This document shows positions 5,557-11,740 of a DNA stretch of 18,712 nucleotides, in pieces; positions within the stretch are counted from its first letter, which is position 1, and each line of letters starts with the position of its first letter. Position numbers and translations under genes: made by a program. The stretch is taken from the NCBI GenBank assembly GCA_016190405.1, contig JACPQO010000065.1:1-18712 (forward strand), written 5' to 3'. The stretch is from Chloroflexota bacterium (GTDB lineage Bacteria; Chloroflexota; Dehalococcoidia; SM23-28-2; RBG-16-64-32). The notes beneath the pieces are model-generated. The model saw nothing but the letters and a program-made list of their open reading frames with translations. It did no database searches and was not told the origin of the DNA.

Positions 5557-6303
5557 CTACATCCCCAGGCCGCCGTCTACCGGCAGCACTTGTCCCGTGA
5601 TGTAGCCGGCCTCTTCGGAGGCCAGAAAGACCACCGCGGCCGCGATCTCTTCAGGCGTGCCCAGCCGGCCGAGGAGAATACGCTGCATGGCCCCGTCCAC
5701 AACCTGCTGGGATATGTCCTTGGTCAGATCTGTCCTGACCAGGCCGGGCGCCACCAGGTTGGCGGTGACGCCGCGGGACCCCATCTCCCTTGCCACCGCC
5801 CGGGTGAAGCCGATGAGGCCGGACTTGGCGGCGGCGTAGTTCGCCTGGCCCGCGTTGCCGGCCAGCCCGGATACGCTGCCGATGCTGATCACGCGGCCCC
5901 AGCGCTGCCGCAGCATCCGCCGCAGGGCGGCCCTGGTGCACAGGAACACGGCCCGCAGGTTGACGGCCATCACCTGGTCCCAGTCCTCCACCGACATGCG
6001 GAGGATCAGCGTATCGCGGTTGAAGCCGGCGTTGTTGACCAGTATGTCCAGCCGGCCGAATGCGTCTGCCGTCTCCTCAACGATCCGGTCGGCGTCCTCC
6101 GGGACGCTAACGTCGCCCTGGACACAGATCGCTTTGCCGCCGCACGATTCTATCTCTGCCTGGACGGCCTTGGCCTGGGCTTCGCTCCGGTTGTAGTTAA
6201 TCGCCACGGCGGCGCCGCGGCCGGCCAGCTGGAGGGCGATGGCGCGGCCGATGCCGCGGGAGGCGCCAGTGACCAGGGCCGCCCGGCCCGACAGGTCAAA
6301 CAT
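5557..6303 (-). CDS. fabG: 3-oxoacyl-ACP reductase FabG
   Basis: A 248-residue classical short-chain dehydrogenase. It has the TGASRGIG nucleotide-binding motif (12-19), GDVS, NNAG (90-93), and the catalytic set Ser143, Tyr156, Lys160 (YAAAK), with the FabG-typical AREMGSRGVTANLVAPGLVRTD and GYITGQVLPVDGG C-terminal motifs. An NADPH preference is suggested by the basic residue in SRG and NYNRSE after strand 2. It reduces 3-oxoacyl-ACP to 3-hydroxyacyl-ACP in each elongation round. The ATG overlaps the fabD stop by 8 nt and the stop precedes nusB by 2 nt, so it is cotranslated. All catalytic residues are present. Confidence 0.98.
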   Translation of the reverse strand: MFDLSGRAALVTGASRGIGRAIALQLAGRGAAVAINYNRSEAQAKAVQAEIESCGGKAICVQGDVSVPEDADRIVEETADAFGRLDILVNNAGFNRDTLILRMSVEDWDQVMAVNLRAVFLCTRAALRRMLRQRWGRVISIGSVSGLAGNAGQANYAAAKSGLIGFTRAVAREMGSRGVTANLVAPGLVRTDLTKDISQQVVDGAMQRILLGRLGTPEEIAAAVVFLASEEAGYITGQVLPVDGGLGM

Positions 6304-7276
6304 TGCTGGGCCTGGGCAGGGCGGACGCCCCTTCTATGGATAGGGCGGCGACTCCCGGCGCGGCCCGTTTCATGAGGGCGGTGAGGACCCGGCCGGGCCC
6401 TACCTCCACGAACGTCTCTATGCCCCCCTGCATCATCGCTACCACCGACTGGTGCCAGAGGACGGGGCTGACCATCTGCATCTTCAGCTCGGACGCGACC
6501 CTGTCGGCGGCGGTCAGCGGCTGGGCGGTGACGTTGCCTACGACCGGGATGAGCGAATCGCCGATGGCCGCCCCCTCGACGGCCTGCGCGAACTCAGCGG
6601 CGGCCTCCCGCATCAGTGTCGTGTGGAAAGCGCCCGAGACGTTCAGGGGGAGCACGCGGCCGCCGCGCTCCTTGGCCAGGGACGAGGCGCGATCCACGGC
6701 CGCCGGCGCCCCGCCGATGACGATCTGGGTGGGCGAGTTGTAGTTGCAGGGCTCGGCGCCGGAAAGGCGGCACACCTCGTCCGCCTGCTCCTCGCTCAGC
6801 CCCAGCAGGGCCGCCATGGTCCCCGGCCTGGCGCGTCCGGCCTCCTGCATCAAGCGTCCGCGCTCGCTCACCAGGAGCAGGGCATCCGGGAAGGTCAGGG
6901 AGCCGGCCGCGACCAGGGCCGTGTATTCGCCCAGGCTGTGGCCGGCCAGGAACGCCGGCTTGCGCTCCAGCGCTCCGGTCTCCAGAGTGGCGGCCAGACA
7001 GGCCAGGGAGGTCACCATGATGGCCGGCTGGGCGCTGGCCGTTTGCCGGAGTTCGTCTTCGGGGCCTTCGAAGCAGAGCTTGCTCAAGGGGCGCTCCAGG
7101 ATCGCGTCCGCCTCCTGGAACACCTGTCGGGCGGCGGCCGACAGTTGATGCAGGTCGCTGCCCATGCCCACCGCCTGCGAGCCCTGTCCGGGGAAGATGA
7201 GAGCCAGCCTGGGATCTGTTGGAGCCTGGTGTAGCCTGTCGGCGATGTATGATGTCGGGGCGGACGTGGAGGACAT
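6296..7276 (-). CDS. fabD: Malonyl-CoA:ACP transacylase FabD
   Basis: A 326-residue enzyme with FPGQGSQAVGMG (28-39), the nucleophile elbow GHSLGEY (112-118, Ser114), the malonyl-carboxylate Arg of SERGRLMQEA (about R139), and catalytic His218 in SGAFHT. It transfers malonyl from CoA to ACP, supplying chain-extender units. The N-terminal 20 residues (to about the PTDPRLALIF strand) are an extension beyond most FabD proteins. Operon order is fabD-fabG-nusB-acpP; fabH, plsX and fabF, often neighbours, are absent here. The ATG is 10 nt downstream of the small membrane-protein stop with no clear ribosome-binding site. Confidence 0.98.
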   Translation of the reverse strand: MSSTSAPTSYIADRLHQAPTDPRLALIFPGQGSQAVGMGSDLHQLSAAARQVFQEADAILERPLSKLCFEGPEDELRQTASAQPAIMVTSLACLAATLETGALERKPAFLAGHSLGEYTALVAAGSLTFPDALLLVSERGRLMQEAGRARPGTMAALLGLSEEQADEVCRLSGAEPCNYNSPTQIVIGGAPAAVDRASSLAKERGGRVLPLNVSGAFHTTLMREAAAEFAQAVEGAAIGDSLIPVVGNVTAQPLTAADRVASELKMQMVSPVLWHQSVVAMMQGGIETFVEVGPGRVLTALMKRAAPGVAALSIEGASALPRPSNV

Positions 7277-7286
7277 GAGGCGCTTC

Positions 7287-7484
7287 TTAAGCCCCCAGGC
7301 CTTCCTGTTCTTTGGTCAGGCGCCCCAGGTGACAGTCCGGATTCGGACAGCGTCCGAACTCGTCCAGTCTGGTACGGCAGAACGTGCAGTGAGTCGCGTC
7401 CCACCATACGAAATAGGTGATGGCGGCCGCCGCCGCTAGCAGAAAACTGAGCGGGAACAGCAGGAGCACAACCTTACGTCGCAT
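7287..7484 (-). CDS. Small membrane protein with C-terminal four-cysteine (zinc-ribbon-like) knuckle
   Basis: A 65-residue protein: three basic residues, a membrane span (about 5-27, rich in Leu/Ala), then a cytoplasm- or surface-facing segment with C33-x2-C36 and C46-x4-C51 (CPNPDC), and a charged tail. The paired cysteines look like a treble or zinc-ribbon site, but metal binding is inferred. It lies 10 nt upstream of fabD and probably shares the operon. The ATG at 7484 was chosen because it follows an extended -10 box by about 10 nt and initiates the hydrophobic span; the longer open frame upstream overlaps rpmF and is not used. Function unknown. Confidence 0.68.
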   Translation of the reverse strand: MRRKVVLLLFPLSFLLAAAAAITYFVWWDATHCTFCRTRLDEFGRCPNPDCHLGRLTKEQEGLGA

Positions 7485-7494
7485 AGCCAGCCGC

Positions 7495-7503
7495 AGTATA
7501 GCA
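7495..7503 (-). promoter_or_regulatory. Extended -10 promoter of the fab operon
   Basis: TGcTATACT on the minus strand, identical to the extended -10 box in front of rnpB. It lies in the 47-nt gap between rpmF and the small membrane-protein gene, and predicts transcription starting about 4 nt before the ATG, a nearly leaderless message. Confidence 0.5.
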
Positions 7504-7531
7504 CGGGTGCCTTGGCGTCGAGAAGGCGGGA

Positions 7532-7741
7532 TCAGGGCTGGCTGGCGGGACGCCGCCGGCGTTCGCCCACGGCCAGGACGTCGCGGCCGCGGTAGGTGCC
7601 ACAGATCGGGCAGGCGTGGTGGGATGGGCGGGGGCTGCGGCACTGGGGACAGACCACCAGGGCCGGTATGGCCGCGGTCAGATGGGCGCGGCGTCGCCGC
7701 TTGCGCGAGAGCGAGGTCTTCTTCTTGGGCAGCGCTGGCAC
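7532..7741 (-). CDS. rpmF: 50S ribosomal protein L32
   Basis: A 69-residue basic protein with the L32 layout: N-terminal PALPKKKTSLSRKRRRRAH, then a zinc-binding pair CPQC (31-34) and CPIC (44-47) with the HHACPICGTYRGR signature. All four cysteines are present, so it is the zinc-containing (C+) paralogue type. It belongs to the large ribosomal subunit near the peptidyl-transferase centre. GTG start 3 nt after the yceD stop, with GGGAG upstream; yceD-rpmF is a widely conserved pair. The C-terminal RRRRPASQP tail is slightly longer than usual. Confidence 0.97.
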   Translation of the reverse strand: MPALPKKKTSLSRKRRRRAHLTAAIPALVVCPQCRSPRPSHHACPICGTYRGRDVLAVGERRRRPASQP

Positions 7742-7744
7742 CGA

Positions 7745-8272
7745 TTAGCTCCCTTCCTGGTCGATAGTGTTGAGGCCGGCCAGCGCCTGCCAACGCTCGT
7801 CCGCTGGAGGCGGACAACCGCAGGGGCCCTGGTTCAGGTCGGCGCCGCAGGTCGGGCACAGCCCGGCGCAGTCGGGCCGGCACAGGGGCTTGGCCGGTTC
7901 CGATATAAGGGTGTACTGTCGCAGCGCTTCGCGCAAGTCCAGCAGGAAGTCCGGCCCGATGCGAAACACATCGTCGGCCTCGGACAAGCGCACGGGTGCG
8001 CCGCTGATGGCGTCTATGACGGGGACGTATTCCTCATCAAAGTCGATGGCCACCGGACAGCTGGTGTCGCTCAGGCAACGGGAGCACCTCTCGTGCACCG
8101 TCGCCTTGAGGTGGAGGGTAACCAGCAGGCCGCGGTCGCTACGCAGCAGGGTAGCCGACCCGCTGAGACGGCGTAGCACGGTGTCATCGAACGAAACCAG
8201 CGGCTCCTCCAGGTCGATGACGATAACGGCACCTACAGGCTGTCGCAGTTGTTGGGCCACGTTGAGTCGCAT
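7745..8272 (-). CDS. yceD: YceD/DUF177 family protein (23S rRNA accumulation protein)
   Basis: A 175-residue protein of the DUF177 family. It has the central CSRCL (63-67) and the C-terminal cysteine-rich PLCRPDCAGLCPTCGADLN characteristic of the non-proteobacterial form. In E. coli YceD is needed for normal 23S rRNA levels; the biochemical role is not settled. It sits directly upstream of rpmF (3-nt gap), its standard neighbour, as the first gene of this operon. The ATG at 8272 has no ribosome-binding site. The number of cysteines (about seven) suggests a structural metal. Confidence 0.95.
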   Translation of the reverse strand: MRLNVAQQLRQPVGAVIVIDLEEPLVSFDDTVLRRLSGSATLLRSDRGLLVTLHLKATVHERCSRCLSDTSCPVAIDFDEEYVPVIDAISGAPVRLSEADDVFRIGPDFLLDLREALRQYTLISEPAKPLCRPDCAGLCPTCGADLNQGPCGCPPPADERWQALAGLNTIDQEGS

Positions 8273-8341
8273 GGGGGACCGGCGTGTTACTTAGCGTTTC
8301 GGTTAGGAGGCCGGCGCTGAACGAACCGGGAGATTGTCTTC

Positions 8342-8371
8342 TTGCAAACCCGCCAGCCCTAAGTCTATAAT
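8342..8371 (+). promoter_or_regulatory. Sigma-70-type promoter of the zinc-ribbon/recombinase/rnhA operon
   Basis: TTGCAA (8342-8347), an 18-bp spacer and a perfect TATAAT (8366-8371). Transcription would start near 8378, leaving a leader of about 50 nt. It lies in the divergent gap with yceD; no clear promoter is recognised for yceD on the other strand. Confidence 0.75.
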
Positions 8372-8430
8372 CCCGCTGCAGACATTGTCCATCCCCGGCT
8401 GCGCCCTGGCCTGCCCGATGTTTTTAGGTG

Positions 8431-9132
8431 ATGACCTCCGCCGCTGATCTGTTTGCCCTCCAGGAGATCGATCTTGCTCTCGATAGGGCATCGGCGCGGC
8501 TGGCGGAGATCGAGGCCGCACTGGGCGAGAGCGAGGAGCTTGTGGAGGCCCGCCGGCTGGCCGACGAGAAGCGGCAGGTGGTGGCGCAGCTGCGGTCTCG
8601 CCAGGCTGACCGAGAGACGGAAGTGGACGACGCGCGGGCCAAGGAATCTGAGGTGGAAAAGAAGCTTTACGGCGGCACGGTGCGCAACCCCAAGGAGCTC
8701 CAGGACCTGCAGGCCGACGTCACGTCGCTGCAAGGCCAGATCCGCAAGCGGGAAGACGCCCTCCTGGCCGTGCTCGTGGAGATGGAGGACGCCGAAGCGG
8801 AGCTTCGCAGTGCGCAGGCCGCCTACTCGGAGGTGGAGGGACGCTGGCGAGCGGGGCAGGAGGCGCTGGAGGCTGAGCGGGCCAGCGTCGCCCCGGAGGT
8901 GCCGCGCCTGGAGGGACAGCGGGCCAAACAGTCCAAGGGAATGGACCGGGCTCACCTGGCCCTCTATCAGGTGCTGCGGGAGCGCCGCGCCGGCCAGGCC
9001 GTGGCCAAGGTAGAACGCGGGATGTGCCAGGGCTGCCGCATCACCCTGCCCATGTCCATCTTGCAGAAGGCCAGGACCGGCGTCGAGCTTGTCCAGTGCG
9101 TCAGTTGTGAGCGGATACTGCTGGTGAACTAG
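8431..9132 (+). CDS. Coiled-coil C4-type zinc-ribbon protein (COG1579 type)
   Basis: About 233 residues. The first ~170 residues are a long Glu/Arg/Ala-rich coiled coil (SADLFALQEIDLALDRASARLAE at the start, then heptad-like regions), and the last ~35 residues form a C4 zinc ribbon: CQGC (about 200-203) and CVSC (about 224-227), with ITLPMSILQKAR between. This matches the COG1579 family, structurally described in Chlamydia and Helicobacter but with no settled function; DNA or RNA handling is suspected because it neighbours RNase HI in actinobacteria. Start is ATG 8431 or GTG 8428; neither has a well-spaced Shine-Dalgarno. It is the first gene of the operon. Confidence 0.93.
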   Translation: MTSAADLFALQEIDLALDRASARLAEIEAALGESEELVEARRLADEKRQVVAQLRSRQADRETEVDDARAKESEVEKKLYGGTVRNPKELQDLQADVTSLQGQIRKREDALLAVLVEMEDAEAELRSAQAAYSEVEGRWRAGQEALEAERASVAPEVPRLEGQRAKQSKGMDRAHLALYQVLRERRAGQAVAKVERGMCQGCRITLPMSILQKARTGVELVQCVSCERILLVN

Positions 9133-9133
9133 A

Positions 9134-10537
9134 GTGCGCGCTATCGGCTACTTCAGGGAAACGCGGGGCGAGTCGCTGGCGGAGCAGAGCCGGTCCTTCC
9201 TGGAGTTCTGCCGCGGCAACGGTTACGAGGCCGCCGCCGCCTTCCTGGACGTGCCGGGGCCCGAGGGCGAGCTGCCCGGCTTCCGGCAACTGGTGGAATT
9301 CGTGCGGCAGCAGGCCCCGCGCGGCTTTCTCATCGTGGCCGTCCCCAACCTCGACAGCCTGGGAGAGGCGCTCACGGAAGCGGCGCGCCGCTACTTTCAA
9401 CTGGCCAGCCTGGGCGTCCCCATCGTCGGCATCGACAGCGGCGACGATGTGGCCGCCCTCATCCTGGAGCGCTGGGCCGGCCAGCGCAGCAACGGCCGCC
9501 TGGGCGAGAGGGTCAAGGCGGCCATGCGACGCAAGGCGGTCAAAGGTGAGGCCCTGGGCCGCCCCCCTTACGGATATCGCGTGGGGCCCAAGCGGCGTCT
9601 GGTCGTGGTGGCGGAGGAAGGCTCGGTGGTACGGTATATCTTCCGCCTGTACCTTAAGGACGGGCTGGGCATCCGCCGCATCGCCCGCCGGCTGAACCAG
9701 GAGGAGCTGCGCACCCGCCGCAACGGCCTGTGGAGCATGGTCACCGTGCGCGACATCCTGCGCAACCGGGCCTACGTAGGGACCTACACCCGCTTCGGGG
9801 TGCGCGTGCCGGCCAGCCACGCTCCCCTCATCTCCCAGGACGACTTCCGGCTCGTCCAGGAGAGGCTGGACCAGCGGCGCCCAGCCGTCGGGTCCCGCCA
9901 GTCGTCGCCCTTCCTCCTCTCCGGTCTTGCCTATTGCGGCTACTGCGGCAACAAGATGATCGGCGTAACCCGCAAGCAGAAATGGCAGCGCCGCAGCGAT
10001 GGCGCCCTGCGCACCGCCCAGTACCGCTACTATCAGTGCGAGTCGCGCACCAACCGCAGCCTGTGCGACTACCATACGCGCCGCGCCGAGGTGCTGGAAG
10101 AGGAGGTACGCAGGGCCCTTCTGGACGGGGAGTCGGTGCCAGCCCTGCCGCAGGCGGGCGACGGGGCCGCCGTCTTGACCGAGATGGAAGGCCAGATCCG
10201 CCGCCTGCGCGACAAGTCCCGCCGCCTGGACCGGCGGCTGGAGCAGTTCTTGGATGCGGCGGTGGCCGGCCGGATCAACGGCGAGCGGCTACGCGGCGCG
10301 GGCCTGGCCCTGGCTGCCCAGCAACTGGAGCTGGAGCAGAGCCTGGTCGACTCCCAAAACCTGGCCCGGCAGCAGGCCACGGCGGCCGAGCGCAGGCGCC
10401 AGCGCGAAGGCCTGCTGGCCCGTGTTGGCGACGACTGGGCGCGGCTGTCCTTCGCCCAGCGACAGGAGCTGCTGCGCGACATCGTGGAGCGGGTGGTCGT
10501 CCGCGACGACGGCATCGAGACCCTGCTGAGGCCGTAG
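9134..10537 (+). CDS. Serine-recombinase homologue with a degenerate catalytic domain
   Basis: A 467-residue large-serine-recombinase architecture: N-terminal resolvase-like domain (1-105), recombinase domain (about 123-222, ALGRPPYGYRV to RNRAYVGTYTRFG), zinc-ribbon domain with C268, C271, C302 and C311, a coiled coil (350-430) and a C-terminal IVERVVV segment. The catalytic domain is altered. It reads GYFRETRGE, so the nucleophile position (Ser10 in gamma-delta resolvase) is Thr10, and the DRLxR motif reads DSLGE (74-78), losing both arginines; the RP of the Arg45 region is LP. DNA-binding parts look intact. Starts with GTG, 1 nt after the zinc-ribbon stop, and ends 6 nt before rnhA. GC content matches neighbours. 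Probably a domesticated DNA-binding or scaffolding protein. Confidence 0.93.
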   Translation: MRAIGYFRETRGESLAEQSRSFLEFCRGNGYEAAAAFLDVPGPEGELPGFRQLVEFVRQQAPRGFLIVAVPNLDSLGEALTEAARRYFQLASLGVPIVGIDSGDDVAALILERWAGQRSNGRLGERVKAAMRRKAVKGEALGRPPYGYRVGPKRRLVVVAEEGSVVRYIFRLYLKDGLGIRRIARRLNQEELRTRRNGLWSMVTVRDILRNRAYVGTYTRFGVRVPASHAPLISQDDFRLVQERLDQRRPAVGSRQSSPFLLSGLAYCGYCGNKMIGVTRKQKWQRRSDGALRTAQYRYYQCESRTNRSLCDYHTRRAEVLEEEVRRALLDGESVPALPQAGDGAAVLTEMEGQIRRLRDKSRRLDRRLEQFLDAAVAGRINGERLRGAGLALAAQQLELEQSLVDSQNLARQQATAAERRRQREGLLARVGDDWARLSFAQRQELLRDIVERVVVRDDGIETLLRP

Positions 10538-10543
10538 CGCTCA

Positions 10544-10957
10544 TTGGCTGAGGGCGGGTGGATAGTGTTCAGTGATGGCGCCTCGCGGGGCAACCCCGGT
10601 CCGGCCGCCATCGGCGCCGTAGTCTATGACGAGGCCGGGCGCGAGGTGCATACGGTGTCGCGCCGTATCGGCCGCGCTACCAACAACGAGGCGGAGTACC
10701 AGGCGGCGATCGCTGGCCTGGAGGCGGCGCTGGCCCTGGGCGCGCGGGAGGTGGAGCTACGCATGGACTCGGAGCTGGTGGTGCGGCAGATGGACTGGCG
10801 CTACCGGGTGCGTAACCCTCGGCTCAAGCCCCTGTTCGGGCGGCTGAAGGACCTGCAACGGCGGTTCGCTGGCTTCCAGGTGCGCGCCATCCCCCGGGAG
10901 CAGAATAAACGCGCCGATCAACTGGCCAACCAGGCCCTGGACCGGGGACTGGACTAG
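10544..10957 (+). CDS. rnhA: Ribonuclease HI
   Basis: A 137-residue RNase HI with the core SDGASRGNPGPAAIG (10-24), catalytic residues D11, E49 (NNEAEY), D75 (RMDSELVV) and D125 (NKRADQLAN). It cleaves the RNA strand of RNA-DNA hybrids and removes Okazaki primers. Start is TTG at 10544, 6 nt past the recombinase stop; TGAGG lies about 13 nt upstream. This short form without the extra basic protrusion resembles the N-terminal domain of actinobacterial RNase H/acid phosphatase (Rv2228c), which also lies beside a COG1579 gene. It converges with the six-motif Cys protein, leaving 18 nt between stops. Confidence 0.97.
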   Translation: MAEGGWIVFSDGASRGNPGPAAIGAVVYDEAGREVHTVSRRIGRATNNEAEYQAAIAGLEAALALGAREVELRMDSELVVRQMDWRYRVRNPRLKPLFGRLKDLQRRFAGFQVRAIPREQNKRADQLANQALDRGLD

Positions 10958-10975
10958 GCCAAGCCTAACGGTGCC

Positions 10976-11200
10976 CTACAACTCGTAACGGTAGAAGGGA
11001 ATCGCGCTGGCCCGGACCTCGCCCTCGCCCTGGCAGCGCGGGCAGCGGCCGCTGCCGTCGCAGGGCACGCAGATGTAACGACCCGTACCCTGGCATTGCT
11101 CGCAGCCATCGCCGAGGCCGTCACAGGCCCCACAGGCGATGTCGCCCAGGCCGTCACACTCCGGGCAGCTTCCGCTGCCACCACACCTGGGGCACTTCAA
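10976..11200 (-). CDS. Small protein of six CxxCxGxG motifs (DnaJ-type zinc fingers)
   Basis: A 74-residue protein consisting almost entirely of CxxCxGxG repeats: Cys pairs at 3/6, 12/15, 23/26, 33/36, 44/47 and 53/56. DnaJ has four such motifs binding two zincs; here there are six, potentially three zinc sites, with no J domain. The tail EVRASAIPFYRYEL lacks cysteine. TTG at 11200 is chosen because AGGAGGTG lies 8-9 nt upstream; an upstream in-frame GTG at 11224 would put the Shine-Dalgarno inside the coding region. Convergent with rnhA and divergent from rnpB. Possible redox or chaperone-associated partner; function unknown. Confidence 0.75.
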   Translation of the reverse strand: MKCPRCGGSGSCPECDGLGDIACGACDGLGDGCEQCQGTGRYICVPCDGSGRCPRCQGEGEVRASAIPFYRYEL

Positions 11201-11299
11201 GGGGCACCACCTCCTCCCGGTCACCTACGGGCAACAAGGTAGGGATGCCTCCGGCCAGTCCGGCGTTACGGCGGGCAAGAGCTGAGGGCCAGTTGGAGG

Positions 11300-11308
11300 T
11301 GCTATACT
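11300..11308 (+). promoter_or_regulatory. Extended -10 promoter of rnpB
   Basis: TGcTATACT, the same box seen before the fab operon. A start about 7 nt downstream (near 11315) coincides with the first base of the RNase P RNA P1 helix. No good -35 hexamer is seen. Confidence 0.65.
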
Positions 11309-11311
11309 GAG

Positions 11312-11688
11312 GGTGGCCCAGTAGGCCGGGTGACCGCCCCGATGAGCGCAAGCGTCAACGGGGAGGAAGGTCCGAGCTCCACCGGGCAGCGCGCTGGGTA
11401 ACGCCCAGGCGGGGTGACCCGACGGAAAGTGGCACAGAAACATACCGCCCCGATTTATCGGGGTAAGGGTGAAATGGTGGGGTAAGAGCCCACCGGCTGC
11501 GGCGTGAGCCGCAGGCCGGCCAAACCCCGCGCGGAGCAAGGCCAAATAGGAGGGTGCCAAGGGCGCCCGGCCCGAACCCTCGGGTTGGCTGCACGACCCT
11601 TCCGGCAACGGAAGGGCTAGATAGATGGTCACCGTCCCCGCCAATGGCGGGGATACAGAACTCGGCCTATAGGCCTGCTGGGCCATTC
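11312..11688 (+). ncRNA. rnpB: RNase P RNA, type A
   Basis: Catalytic RNA that processes the 5' ends of pre-tRNAs with protein RnpA. Terminal helix P1 is formed by GGCCCAGTAGGCC (11315-11327) and GGCCTGCTGGGCC (11672-11684), pairing with one G-U. Conserved core blocks follow in order: GAGGAAGGTCCGAGCTCC (CR-I), GTGGCACAGAAA, GGGTAAGGGTGAAATGG and GGTGGGGTAAGAGCCCACCG (P8-P9), and ACAGAACTCGGCCTATAGG at the 3' side. Length about 377 nt is normal for type A. The exact ends are set from P1 and the extended -10 box; a hairpin lies 23 nt further on. Confidence 0.97.
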
Positions 11689-11710
11689 ATCGCAAGTAAG
11701 CCGTAGCAAC

Positions 11711-11732
11711 GGAACGGCCGCCGGGCCGTTCC
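11711..11732 (+). terminator. Hairpin between rnpB and murE
   Basis: GGAACGGCC pairs with GGCCGTTCC around a GCCG loop. It follows the RNase P RNA and is only 8 nt before the murE ATG. No T-tract follows, so it may be a weak terminator or a processing hairpin. Confidence 0.5.
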
Positions 11733-11740
11733 TACTGTTG

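Noticed and set aside
5590..6375. A 261-codon open frame on the plus strand opposite fabG
   Set aside because: fabG has complete catalytic motifs on the other strand; the opposite frame has no recognisable domain.
7485..7883. Long form of the small membrane protein starting near 7883
   Set aside because: It overlaps rpmF and yceD in another frame and its extra part is low-complexity; the ATG at 7484 has a promoter at the right distance.
9101..10075. A 324-codon open frame opposite the recombinase gene
   Set aside because: It is the antisense frame of a GC-rich coding region, Ala/Gly/Val-rich with no motifs and no ribosome-binding site.
11225..11686. A 153-codon open frame across the RNase P RNA on the minus strand
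   Set aside because: The RNase P RNA is certain from its conserved cores and P1 pairing; the frame is incidental.
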